NCBI GenBank assembly: GCA_905250885.1 | Contig: CAJNOQ010001014.1 | Span: 1-37,422, forward strand | Direction of reading: 5' to 3' | Source of the DNA: Didymodactylos carnosus | Taxonomy: Eukaryota; Rotifera; Eurotatoria; Philodinida; Philodinidae | DNA: 37,422 nt | Part shown: piece after piece, positions 24,501 to 34,680 of the stretch | Layout: every line of letters starts with the position of its first letter | Numbering within the stretch: the stretch's first letter is position 1 | Notes under the pieces: generated by a model | The model's input: the letters and a program-made list of their open reading frames with translations, nothing else | Database searches by the model: none | What the model was told of the DNA's origin: nothing | Made by a program: the position numbers and the translations under genes

Positions 24501-24615
24501 CTAATCGACTGTCACTCACATACATTTGCAAGATAATGTTTAAAAAATGGTTACATGTTCGAAGTTCTTCGATAGTTGAAACGGAACAAATATTTTCATC
24601 CAACAATGAGTTGAT
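21516..24615 (-). CDS. Hook-domain coiled-coil protein, NuMA-like (first exon not located)
   Basis: Fourteen exons with consistent phases: 24615-24351, 24298-24234, 24178-24004, 23948-23899, 23840-23729, 23673-23556, 23493-23388, 23334-23118, 23012-22782, 22717-22632, 22522-22235, 22172-22032, 21977-21894 and 21842-21516, coding for 754 residues plus a missing N-terminus. The first ~150 residues resemble the NuMA/Hook N-terminal domain: INSLL..., EKFQYVLDYI, LLDGDEISLSKLAFTVIFVA and a later NEELKKIF helix align in order with NuMA. The rest to about residue 650 is coiled coil (heptads rich in Leu, Gln, Glu), followed by a non-coiled tail with WWPSWMGIPKS. NuMA organises spindle poles and binds dynein; here that role is inferred from the domain alone. 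The protein is far shorter than vertebrate NuMA, so another Hook-domain adaptor is possible. No in-frame ATG exists in the first exon found; it begins at an acceptor (TTTCTAG). Confidence 0.7.
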
Positions 24616-25349
24616 CTAGAAAGAAAGACATAAATGTTTACGCTCTGAATATATTATGAAAGAAATTTCTTTTTAAAGGATGCTTTAGACAGAAAGGTCG
24701 AGTTAAGACGCATCGGTTCTCTGAAATACGATTAGAAGAAATCGATATTAAGTCAAGCACATGGTTAGGTGACTCAAAATATTTTGGCAGATGGATGTAG
24801 ATATTCACAGTAATATCGATAGAGATGTAGTTTTCCCATTCCGACCGAGGGACGGCATCACTAGATAGTTTTGAAGTGAAGGATTCGAGGAGAAACAAGC
24901 ACTGCTTCTCCGCTTATTGTAACGGTTCCGGTTATACACTTCTTTCATACAATCGCAGGTAGGGAGGGGGGTAGTGGTAGTGAGTAACAAAACAACATTC
25001 AACTTACCAAGCCTTAGGTTTTAATGTAATGAATTTTAGTGGCACATACTTGAGATTGATTACACTTTTCACACTCTATAATTAGTCTGTACAAGTGGTC
25101 TGAAAACGAAATCACTTTTCAGTTCGTTTTCTCTACAAAATGGACGGTATGTAGTGGATGGGAAGGGTAGGAAATACTAACAGGCTGATTTTGTTTCTTG
25201 TTGCTCCTTGAATCTTTCAATTCCCGAATCCTATAATTGTGGGATTCTGGAATCCTTCAATTCTGAAATTCTATTATCATGGCGCATCGATACTTGTATA
25301 TGTAGGACGTGGGTATGTATGGGTGTTATTATCATGTATGATATTATAT

Positions 25350-25399
25350 CTATGCATATATATATATTATATTATATATATATATATATATATGCATAG
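25350..25399. repeat. AT-rich palindrome/microsatellite
   Basis: CTATGCATAT at 25350-25359 is mirrored by ATATGCATAG at 25390-25399 around an almost pure TA repeat. The 50-bp tract can form a cruciform. It is probably a decayed (TA)n microsatellite. Confidence 0.85.
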
Positions 25400-26766
25400 G
25401 TATCAGAGATGAGCAAATCCGGTATTTTTTCAGTCCCAGTCCGTGATGAGCTAAAAATTTCCAGTTCCAGTCTACTAAGCTTTAACTCCGATGTCGGCCA
25501 CAGCATATATTGTTTTCCACCGTTCAATATCGACGTTTGGTAACGGTTTTTTCTAGAGACTATAAAAAACTATTTTTTCTATTTTACGAGACTCTTTGAA
25601 GTATGATGATTTCCAACGAAGTAAAGTAGTAAATTAAACATTTTGGATTAAAATGAGACGTCTGTCAGTGATACTTTGATCAAACGTTAGAAAGTTTCAC
25701 ATTTTAGTCCCAAATATACGCTATTATTTACCAGAAACGATCTTCCTGTCGACGGTGGACACTATCTAACAGATTTCTTCACATAACAAATCAGGAGAGC
25801 TCATTTTTTAAATCTGAAGATAAGAAATACGAGAATGGCGTAAATGAACCCAACTTTTTGTTTAGAGTTTTTTAGAAAAGGTTTAGGTAGTTTTCAGGTT
25901 ACTGAGGTAAGATACTTTTCATATTAAATGAAATACGCAGATACTTCTAAATTCGAAATCTAGTCCATTTACTGTCATTCGCATATGACAATTTAAAACC
26001 AGCTCGAACTTACTAATTCCAATTTTTGAGAAGAAATAAATATCCCATTTTGACTTCTATGCAGACGACATCTCGTAAAGAATAACAGACAGAGTATTCT
26101 ACAAATTTTATCGCAACTTATTTTTAATATATACAACATTCTGTGAGAGTTTCGTCCAAATCGGTTCCATACTTATCAGGGTTCTTGATGGGGTAGTGTT
26201 TTAAAAGAGTATTAATTGACTCTTATGTCTTCTTGTCGTCTGTCTAACGCTCCTCAGCGTGTACAATGGATTTATAGTCTCCCTGAAAAAGTCACCTTAT
26301 GTGATGACGTCTAAGAATATTCTTGTAAGAAGTGTCGTTGTTTCTCTTTGATTTTAGGAAGCATTTATTCCTTGTGATGTTGACTAAGCTGAGATTATTG
26401 TCGAGTACTTACACCAAATAGAATAATATCTTCGTTTACCATCTTGTAGTTGATCTTCATAACAAACTCAATAAACGAGAACTCATGTGAGATAAACTTT
26501 GTCACATATTATCCTTGCTTAAACTTCAGAAAAGATATATAAGAAAAGTGCAAATGTCTTTTTCTCCCTTTATATTTTTATTCTGTCAAAGTAGTCTTAC
26601 ATTTTTCATTCTGTATGCTGTATTATACAGTTTTTCTACTTTTCATATGCATGTAATGTTGTATCGTTTAATTTTTTTTGTTTTTCGCCACGTGCTATCG
26701 CATCAAGAAACAGTTCATCACTAGAGTCCTACATTAGATGGACATGTACACTGCCAAATTTTAGCT

Positions 26767-26921
26767 AGCTGAACAGGGATGGACATATTCAAAAACTTTT
26801 AGTTATTAATTTTGAGTTTCTACAAATTACTACTAAACTTCGGCGTTTTATTGAAAACTGCAGAAAAATTGTTTAGCAAGCATAGACATGCACTAAAGTT
26901 TCAGTTATGTCCATAGTCAGC
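26767..26921. repeat. Weak inverted repeat, possible decayed miniature element
   Basis: AGCTGAACAGGGATGGACAT at 26767-26786 and its continuation (to ~26801) match, with gaps, the reverse complement of about 26891-26921 (ATGTCCATAGTCAGCT). I estimate about 70-75% identity by eye over ~32 bp. No target duplication is seen. Confidence 0.35.
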
Positions 26922-27431
26922 TGGGCAGAAAACTCTATATCGATAAATATAGACAGAAAAATCGTACTCCACAGAATATATTGTAAAAGTCATACTGTTT
27001 TATATGAAGCCCTATGCTTTTTGTGTGCAGTAGGCTATACGGTTAGCGGAAAAGCCAGCTAAAAGTATCCGTTGTAAGATCGATATCGCCAGTAGTTTTA
27101 GTTTCGCGAAAGTCCGTGTTTAACTTCGACGTGCCGGTTCTCCGAGCAGAAGCAGTCAATTTTGGTTCTGAAAATATAATATTTGATCATAGTGAGAAAG
27201 TTTGTAAAACTATGTTGTTCTTTCAAGATTTTATTATAAAAAGAAAAGAATGAGTCGATCTCTTTTCTCGCTTTGATGATTCAGTAACTAACTGTTAGAA
27301 GCGCTATTATTTTGTTTTGTTAAGTACATTTTTTATTTATAACTAACTATAACCGAACTCAAAAACGATAAAAAGTCACAAATGTTCGAGGTAGTTTATA
27401 TTGGTAATGAGATTTGAGATTTTAATCAGTT

Positions 27432-27973
27432 TTATGCAGCTCTTTTGTAAGTACGAGTTGCTCTTACATCACCACATGTTAAAATCTAAAAGTTGAAGAA
27501 AAATATTTAAATATTAGTCGTACTATAAGCTTCAATATGCGCTTACAATTTGTTGCAGACCAGCTTCGTCCACGTGACGATCAAGAACCCATTCTTTGCC
27601 TTTTTTATCACGACTTGTATGTATCCAATGACCATTTTCAAATTTGATCAGTGACTAGTAAAAAATGAATTGCGTTTCAAAAAATCGTGAAAGAGAGTAT
27701 CTCTCTTATTATAAGACGTACTTTCACTTCACGACCATCCGCTGTTGTTTCATCAAATTCTTGATCCGGGATAAAATCAATTGTCACTGTTTTTATATGT
27801 GTTTCACTTATCAACGTCCATTTACCATTATTTTCACTAATGGTAAGTTTTGGTGTTACTAATTTGGCAGTTTGACGCATCAAAAATGATACACCAATTT
27901 CTGACATAAATTTGTCAAAATCTTTTCCATCGACATAATCCCATGTACCTTTTAGTGCCTCGATGTCTGGCAT
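27432..27973 (-). CDS. Fatty-acid-binding protein (intracellular lipid-binding family)
   Basis: Three exons, 27973-27722, 27654-27547 and 27485-27432, encode 137 residues (family usually 130-135). It begins with the family signature ALKGTWDYVDGKDFDKFMSE, followed by the helix-turn-helix (GVSFLMRQTAKLV), alternating beta strands with FIPDQEFDETTADGREVK, and ends ILTCGDVRATRTYKRAA. The late Arg-x-Tyr (RTY) is the usual carboxylate-binding pair. The protein folds as a ten-stranded cytosolic barrel that carries fatty acids or retinoids. ATG 27973 was chosen because it gives the normal N-terminus; an in-frame ATG at 28033 would add 20 residues but lies upstream of an acceptor-like CTTTTAG (ending at 28006). 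Exon 1 joins segments that often lie in two vertebrate exons. AATAAA on this strand lies about 100 nt past the stop. Confidence 0.93.
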
Positions 27974-29570
27974 TGTCCTTTGTATATTTTTATTTATTAG
28001 AACTTCTAAAAGTGGTAAAGCATTAGTGTGCATGTGTCATATCTTATTATATGAAAGTTGACGATCTGCTATTTTTAACTTAGCTACACATCCAGGTACT
28101 TTTGAAAACTAATGTCTGTTCACGTTCTTAACTGAAAAACTGATACTTTTATCTAACTTACAAATTGTTGTTTCACTAATATTAGAAAAAATGATGAAAA
28201 ATAATGGCATTTGCAGTCGATTTCATTCACAAAATCAATCGGTTAGACGTAGATTTATTTTAAAAAATGATGAATCATAGTAGTTTGTTGATAAAGAGAA
28301 AATATATATTATACAAGTTTTCTACTATCCTATTTGATCGATATTGCGTCGCTTGCGATCGAATTTTGTTATAAAGAATAATGTTTGATGTGATTATAAA
28401 GCAAAATAGTTTAGAGCAAATAGTCGAATCGATACAAGTCAAAATTTATAAAAAAAAAAGTGAAAAAAAAATTTTTTTTTGTTGGTTTTTTCAATATTTA
28501 AACGCGTCTTATAATACACTGAGACAGAATAAAAGAGTACTGTAGTCAGTTGTAATAAATATGTTAGTTTACCTTCTGCTTTTTTTCAGTTAACGAAAGA
28601 AAATGGAATAGTAGAGCAAGGAAAAAGCAAGATGTTCCTTGTTCTTGTCCTAGACACATAAAGAGACACAAAGAAAGCTACTGAACATTTCTGTGTCTGA
28701 AATTAAACAGCTGTGACAAATACTAATGAAATGAGCATTTGGTTGTCATCAGTTTTTTTGGTGATCTGAAGTAGAGAAAATATGAAAGACCTGAATGAAT
28801 ATGAAAGACATGAAAATATGAATTTATTGTTCATGATCATGTTTTAAACAGAACTGTTGTCGATGATGTGTTGGTTGTCATACCCAAGAAGAAAAAACAT
28901 ATCTAGTTGACTATGAAATAAAAAAGTTCATTGGATATTTATATTATATTCATTGATTGATTGAAAGAGAAAAAAATGCGACTTAATACATTTCCATCAT
29001 TCAGATAAAAATGCACAGGTCCCTAAGAATAGAATAACACATGTTATGTATTGCAGTAGTACAGTCTATAGATATCGGTGGAATCATGATTCTTTGGTAT
29101 CCTGTTTTCGTGTAGTTTTTTCATCCTCGTAGTCCGGTGTAATAAAATGTGCTATATATGTTCATCTAGAGGTCTGATTGAATGTAGACGAAACCAGGCT
29201 CATCGTGACCGATCATTTTTCGATTTTCATTAGCTATGATAAATAGTTTTTTCGCATTCTACACAATGAAAAAGTTCTAAAAATTCGTTGTCCTGGATGG
29301 TTTCTCTGATGTTTGAGTCTCTTTGATGACCTTGCTCATTTTAAAAGTCACAAAGATGTAATTTCACTGCAATGGCACTGCTTTGTATTTTAGTTCTATT
29401 TATGGTCAGCTGATACCTTCGCAGTGCAAGAACTGTAATGTAATTTCATACTCTTTACACTCATATGGTAAATTTTTGCTATTGAGTTGTTTTCATTCAC
29501 CAACTTTTAAAATATTTAACTTCTGTTTTTGATAGGTCACTATTTTGGATTTCAGATAAAACTTCACAAA
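27974..29570. other. Divergent spacer between FABP and the RRM gene
   Basis: No supported gene. It contains an A-run/T-run palindrome at about 28451-28480 and otherwise featureless AT-rich sequence. Regulatory regions of both flanking genes should be here. A splice-acceptor-like GGATTTCAG ends at 29555, 15 nt before the RRM gene ATG. Confidence 0.55.
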
Positions 29571-30590
29571 ATGATGCGTGATAATTCCAATTACAATCAT
29601 CGTATTCATATTAGTAATTTACATTATGAAGTTAATATTCATCAATTAAAACATTATTTTTCACGTTTTGGTAAAATTGTCGATTGTAATATCATTACAA
29701 AAAAGTTCAATCAATTTCTTATAAGTCCCTATGCTTTCATTACTTATCAGAACGACATAATGGTCAACACTGTGATGAATACACGGCCACACATAATTGA
29801 AAATCATCGTTTACATATCAGACGGACACTACCCATAAATGCTGATAATCCACAAGAACATAATACTAGTGTTTACAAATTAATCGTTTACGGTACAGAT
29901 GATGAACTTATTTGGAATTGTTTTGAACAATACGGTAATATTTGTTCATTGAAAAAAATCCATAATAATCTAATAATTGTTGAATTTGATGACTATGATC
30001 CAATTGATATAATTATTCTAAGAAAACCACATTATTTATATGGTAGCAATAGTGAAGTGAAAGTGGAAAAATACATTGAACGATCGCGTTCAACTTATTT
30101 TCGTTCATTAGTCAATGGATATCAGCAGTGCTTATCACAAAAAGATGGAATGAACGGTTCATCACAACAATACGGCGAACAAGTCAATGCTCCAATGAAT
30201 AATAGTTATCAGAATAAATTGAAAACTGTTGAAACTCTTCAAAAAGAAGTGTCAGAATTAAAACAACTACTAATTTCAACACGTTTACAACAGGATGTTG
30301 AAACGTCAAATTTAGAAGAAAAATATAGCAAGGAATTATCATTATTAAATCTGGAATATGAAAAAATGTTAAAAAGCTGTATTCGGTCACAACGACTTTA
30401 CATGGATTTAAAACAAAACTTCGAAACCATTGAAGAGAAAAATGGACAGTTAAAAGGATGGTGTGAATCAACGGATAAAGAAAAATCAATTATGAAACAA
30501 ACGTATAAAAACGATTTGAAACAACTGAAACAGCGATATTCTACAATTTGGAAAAAATACAATGATTTCAGAAAACAGAAGATGGAGTGA
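29571..30590 (+). CDS. Intronless two-RRM protein with C-terminal coiled coil
   Basis: A single uninterrupted frame of 339 residues from ATG 29571 to TGA 30588-30590. RRM1 spans about residues 10-85: RNP2-like IHISNL, a typical ...YFSRFGKIVDCNII strand-turn, and an RNP1 position reading SPYAFITY, which lacks the usual Lys/Arg-Gly start. A second, more diverged RRM (about 100-170) has KLIVYGTDDELIWNCFEQYG and NLIIVEF. The last ~115 residues are a coiled coil (KLKTVETLQKEVSELKQLL onward). RRM1 is closest in style to hnRNP A/Musashi-type proteins. Binding to single-stranded RNA and dimerisation are inferred. Lack of introns, unlike the neighbours, suggests a retrocopy or a fast-evolving lineage-specific gene. 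The frame extends upstream only to a TTG, so ATG 29571 is preferred. An inverted-repeat arm starts 89 nt after the stop. Confidence 0.85.
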   Translation: MMRDNSNYNHRIHISNLHYEVNIHQLKHYFSRFGKIVDCNIITKKFNQFLISPYAFITYQNDIMVNTVMNTRPHIIENHRLHIRRTLPINADNPQEHNTSVYKLIVYGTDDELIWNCFEQYGNICSLKKIHNNLIIVEFDDYDPIDIIILRKPHYLYGSNSEVKVEKYIERSRSTYFRSLVNGYQQCLSQKDGMNGSSQQYGEQVNAPMNNSYQNKLKTVETLQKEVSELKQLLISTRLQQDVETSNLEEKYSKELSLLNLEYEKMLKSCIRSQRLYMDLKQNFETIEEKNGQLKGWCESTDKEKSIMKQTYKNDLKQLKQRYSTIWKKYNDFRKQKME

Positions 30591-31413
30591 AAGAAAAATG
30601 ATAGACGAATATCGGAAGTGCTTGGCCCTGGTGTTAATCGACACATGCTAGGCCGTATTAGCAGTCCATATCATACCAAGCAGAAGTTTTTCAGAAGGTG
30701 TTTTGAAATAGATCTTCTAGGAGATCTTTGGGAAATGCGACTGTATCTCAAAAATTTCTAATAGGATTATATTGATTTCTTTTTCATAGATTGATAGCCC
30801 AGAGTATTCTCTTCAAAATGAGAGTCAAGCGAGACCTTGATTTTTAATGATTTGGATATGGTACTGGATTTTCTCGTAGTCACAGGAGTCGCATCCGGTG
30901 ACTACTGGCAACCTCGGAAACGGACTGATTATAGCTAATTGATCATGTTGAGTTTCGCACTAATGTTTGGTTTTTAGAAGAAGCTTTTACAACCTAGTTT
31001 TTCGAAAATTAGGATTTTCTGGCTGTTCTCAACTAAAATTAAAAAATTGTCAAGTAGTACTTGATTCAAAAAGGGCTATCTTCGCAAGGGAACAGTTTGG
31101 AAAACTCTTTGGAATTCTTCATAGATGGCAATGGTAACCTATTCCCTTTGTTTGCTATCTGCACTTTTTCGGAATGGTTTTAATAGTGGAAACAGCTGAA
31201 TTCATAGATGGTATAAATTTCTGTGTTGAATAAATGAATGAGTTCTCTTTCGACCAGTCTATACACGACTTTCTCTGCAAATGTGGAGATCTATTTTACA
31301 CGGAAGAGTATCAAATCAGATCAACGAAACGTCTTTTAGAAAATATTAAAAGAGTCTAGATTGGAGTTAAACAACAGCACCTTTTTCAAAGTGAAGGAAC
31401 TTTTTGACTGAGC

Positions 31414-31746
31414 TAACGGGTGTAACATAAAGAATCCGCTTTTTTATTTTCAATTTTTCTCCTCTCCCTTTCAACCTACAGAACTCATTTTTCTGCCAAA
31501 CGAATCGTTGTTTATTTCTCGACAAAAAAATGTGTTACATTTGAAGAATTTCAGACAGTTCTTTTACAAAATGAAAACTGCGTCTTATTTTAAAAAACAA
31601 AGGAAATTATATTCGTTGAATAGAATACACAGTTTTGTAGAGAAATAAACGGCGATTCTTTTGATAGAAAAATGAGTTCTGTAGGTTGAAAGGGAGAGGA
31701 AAAAAATTGAAATAAAAAGTGGACATTCTTTATGTTACTCCCGTTA
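31414..31746. mobile_element. 333-bp foldback miniature element with TA duplication
   Basis: TAACGGGTGTAACATAAAGA at the left and, in reverse complement, TAACGGGAGTAACATAAAGA at the right begin inverted arms of about 110 bp that include CTCTCCCTTTCAACCTACAG on one strand. A TA lies at both ends, as for Tc1/mariner-like insertions. The element is nested inside the 2.97-kb inverted-arm segment, so it inserted after that segment was assembled or travelled with it. Confidence 0.8.
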
Positions 31747-33074
31747 AGTATGTAAAAGTATAATCATGGTAATGCACTAATACATACCAATCAGTAATAT
31801 TGATTCTGTATATCGATTATTGAAATTGCCATTTTTTAAAACTTTTTCACACTTCAGCGTATTATATCATTTTAAAAAAAGTGAACAAAATTTTCAACTT
31901 TACACGGGTGTGCAGCTTAGAGAGAAGGAATACATACCATCTTAGTGTAGCGTAGGTTGACCACTCTCTTTGGCTAGGACAATTTCCAACTAGCATTCGA
32001 TTTTTCTGTTTGAAATGTTTGTCTTATGAGACGATGTAAATGAAATTTTCTTACTATTCCTGAAGTATCTTATCGAAACGAACTCTTTTTGAGGGAATTA
32101 GTCCGAAAATTTGAGAAAGCAGTCTTACCTTTTTGATTTCAACAAAATTGCGCGAGCCGTTTAGTTAGTCCGTGCTGAGAGTGAATGTATAATTTTTGAA
32201 ATATGCAGCCAAAAGTTTGAGAACGATATAGCTTATTTATCAGAGCCTAATTTAGGCAATCCCCACTCCATAATCCAGCAAACTCATTGCAAAAGGAAAT
32301 GACTTGATTATTTTCTTTTATTTAGGTTTAAATCAACCGTTTTTCCCTATAATAAAATCTCAGTGATTTTTTTGAAAAGAAACTTACAAATTCCCTGAAC
32401 GTTAATAGAGTAGGATCATTGGAAAAATAAAACATTCTTATCCCACTGTGTGCACATCTTTTTACCGGCGTGTATGTGAATGAATTTTCCTTTCTATTGT
32501 GCCTGGAAAGATAGAAACTCATGTTTGTGGGATATTCAAGGGTTTTGAACAGACTGATTAACGGGCGTTCATCTTCATGATAATAGCAAAGATTTTAGTG
32601 TAAAAACTTAACATTAACATTCAACGTTAACATTCAACTAAAAGCAAACAAAAGCAAACAAGCATTTTAACAGACGTTTTTAAATTAAATATGAAATGAC
32701 CCATAATACCACAAAACGAGAATACAACTACTGGTGTCTTCTTTTTCCACTTTTTCGACCGACTCACACGAGTACTGTTAGTTTTAGGGAAATCGAATTA
32801 CAAGGCATTTTTTAATCCGATTAGAAATTTTTAAAACCATTGATAAAGTAATTCTAAGTAATTATATTGTTCTTCCGTTCTTTTCTATCGAAACACGGCT
32901 AATTTTACATAAAAAATACCCTGAAATATGTCCTCCGGGTTTTGTTTTCAGTGATGTTCCGATCGGAGCAAGGACATTCTTCCTTCCTAGTAAATTTCCC
33001 CAACGGTCGAGGAGACATGTCGATCATACTGAGTCTCGTGCCAATATCTGTTTTCAGAAAACACTTTTGAAACT

Positions 33075-33306
33075 TGTTTTGAGCTAAAATTGAAAAATTC
33101 ACAATTCAATCGAAGTACACCAGAACGAGTTCAGAACTCCAGATGGTTAGTTAGTTTTTTTAAAAAACCTATGAACAATAACATCATTTTCTAATTTTTT
33201 CGATTTTATAATCATATCTAGCGCATAAAACTAACAATTTGTAGCTCTGAACTCGTTCTGCTGTACTTTGATTGAATTGTGAATTTTTTAGTTTTAGCTG
33301 AAAACA
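33075..33306. repeat. Internal inverted repeat next to the right arm
   Basis: About 33081-33139 and 33242-33300 are inverted copies with roughly six mismatches, sharing AAAAATTCACAATTCAATC and AGAACGAGTTCAGA. The outer part of the right copy (TTTTCAGCTAAAA) continues into the 349-bp arm, and a shortened form is seen at about 31028-31055 inside the left arm. The same terminal motif therefore occurs three times in the segment. Confidence 0.75.
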
Positions 33307-33618
33307 GCCAGAAAATCCTAATTTTCGAAAAACTAGGTTGTAAAAGCTTCTTCTAAAAACCAAATATTAGTGCGAAACTCAACATGATCAATTAGCTATA
33401 ATCAGTCCGTTTCCGAGGTTGCCAGTAGTCACCGGATGCGACTCCTGTGACTACGAGAAAATCCAGTACCATATCCAAATCATTAAAAATCAAGGTCTCG
33501 CTTGACTCTCATTTTGAAGAGAATACTCTGGGCTATCAATCTATGAAAAAGAAATCAATATAATCCTATTAGAAATTTTTGAGATACAGTCGCATTTCCC
33601 AAAGATCTCCTAGAAGAT

Positions 33619-33889
33619 CTATTTCAAAACACCTTCTGAAAAACTTCTGCTAATGAAAACATGTTCCCAAGTCTCTTCTTTGGAATAGCAAAAACTAGAG
33701 CTCTCTTTGTTATAGATAGTAGAAATTCGACTAATATAAATAGTACTACCGTCATATCTACTCCAAATCTTTTTTAGCTTTTTATCAGCAACATCTTTCA
33801 ACAAAGAGCCGTTTCGTTCGACTCCTTTTACAAAATACTGCATATGGTTTGAATGAAAACCTATGTACAATATGTGGACATCTGTACTG
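33619..33889 (-). CDS. Unrecognised coding fragment abutting the inverted arm
   Basis: On the minus strand an acceptor-like ACTATTAG (ending at 33890) is followed by an open frame of about 80 codons to 33652, which then runs 11 codons into the right arm and stops at 33619. Its composition (KGVERNGSLLKDVADKKLKK, then IWSRYDGSTIYISRISTIYN) is unlike AT-rich noise. I do not recognise the family. The frame enters the arm without a splice signal, as if a segment had inserted into an exon. It may also be chance. Confidence 0.35.
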
Positions 33890-34636
33890 CTAATAGTGAC
33901 AGTTCAACGTGGATTAAGCTGCATACACGGAGCACTGTCAGGGCCGACGAGGGTGTCTGTATTGCTGTATTAGTTGAAATTTGTAATTGCCTGTGATACG
34001 GATACATCTATTGCGAGTTCATGTGAGCAAGAATGCGCAATGAGCTCGGGCATTGAGCTTGTTGATATGATATGGAGTGCTAATATGGTAAGATTTGATG
34101 CGTATTGTTTTGGTTCAGGTTATCGATGTGTTGTGGTGTAATGCGTAGTAGAATTAATGGCAAGAAATGGCTGATAAAAATGAGGTGGAAGACCGGTGAC
34201 AGATCTAAATATGATCAAATACTAAACAAGTGAGAAAAGAGTAATAAAATATTTTCTAAACATGACATCTTCGTATCCAGGCAGTGATCTGTCAAAAAAT
34301 TGTATCGGAACGCCTAAATTTAACTATTGCAAGAAGAACAAGGAAAGAAAACTTGTCTCGTAACTGCATGAACTAACGTTAATACTCAAGCATTAACTAA
34401 TATTTCATACCAATTACATCTACTCGTTTCTAATCTGAGAACTGAGAGAACCTGCGTTTCCACAAGTATATTGGCGTCAAGGGCACTCAGTGCCAAAAAT
34501 ACGAAGAATGAAGACAAAAAGCCGTACTGTTTGTTGATAATAAGGGTGTGAAACCACCATTAAATTCGAATGTCGTACATGTCCGAATGCAACCCATTAT
34601 TAGAGAGAAAATCTGCTCATGAACCGAAAAGTTTTC
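33890..34636. other. Spacer of unusual composition, no supported gene
   Basis: Richer in G and T on the + strand (about 33900-34200) than the rest of the window, with stops in all frames. GATATGATATGGAGTGCTAA at about 34062-34081 resembles the reverse complement of the sequence just outside the left inverted arm at about 30655-30676. It may be remnant transposon sequence linked to the recombinase relic to its right. Confidence 0.4.
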
Positions 34637-34680
34637 ATCGCCGAGCAAGCCTAAGGTGAAATACATCGGCGATAGGCTTG
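34637..34680. other. Interleaved inverted repeats (H-type pseudoknot pattern)
   Basis: ATCGCCGA (34637-34644) pairs with TCGGCGAT (34666-34673), and CAAGCCTA (34646-34653) pairs with TAGGCTTG (34673-34680). Both pairings are perfect 8-mers, and the order a-b-a'-b' is that of an H-type pseudoknot. It overlaps the extreme 3' end of the tyrosine-recombinase relic, and in the sense of that gene begins 6 nt after an in-frame UAG. The two helices share base 34673, so one must lose a pair. Function is unknown. Confidence 0.6.

Larger units (their letters stand above)
24616..27431. other. 2.8 kb without a supported gene
   Basis: The missing first exon of the coiled-coil gene may lie here, but no ATG-bearing frame with a donor of the right phase was found. 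The region contains a purine run at about 24960, a hairpin GAATCC/GGATTC at about 25224-25245, an AT palindrome at 25350-25399 and a weak inverted pair at 26767-26921. Frames at 24638-24898, 24805-25002 and 26515-26724 lack any recognisable family. Confidence 0.5.
30679..33651. mobile_element. 2.97-kb segment with 349-bp near-identical inverted arms
   Basis: Bases 30679-31027 are the reverse complement of 33303-33651, with one mismatch seen (30965 G versus 33365). Weaker similarity continues inward about 20 bp. The spacer of about 2.27 kb has no long frame and contains a complete smaller element (31414-31746) and another inverted pair (33075-33300). Terminal sequence is AGCAGAAGTTTTTCAG; ATTAGCAG occurs directly outside the right arm and about 17 bp outside the left, but no clean target duplication is visible. 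It is either a non-autonomous long-TIR transposon or an inverted duplication. The near identity of the arms implies recent origin or ongoing gene conversion. Confidence 0.8.

Noticed and set aside
24638..25002. Two overlapping minus-strand frames proposed as the first exon of the coiled-coil gene
   Set aside because: Neither ends at a donor with the phase needed to join 24615, and the candidate donor near 25007 gives a stop across the junction.
24997..25015. CAACTTACCAAG, which I recall as part of a bdelloid spliced leader
   Set aside because: Only 12 nt match, the preceding bases differ and no donor site follows, so it is not a leader gene. The recollected leader sequence could not be checked.
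29529..29570. Upstream extension of the RRM protein to a TTG
   Set aside because: TTG starts are not expected in animals, and an acceptor-like TTTCAG lies between it and ATG 29571.
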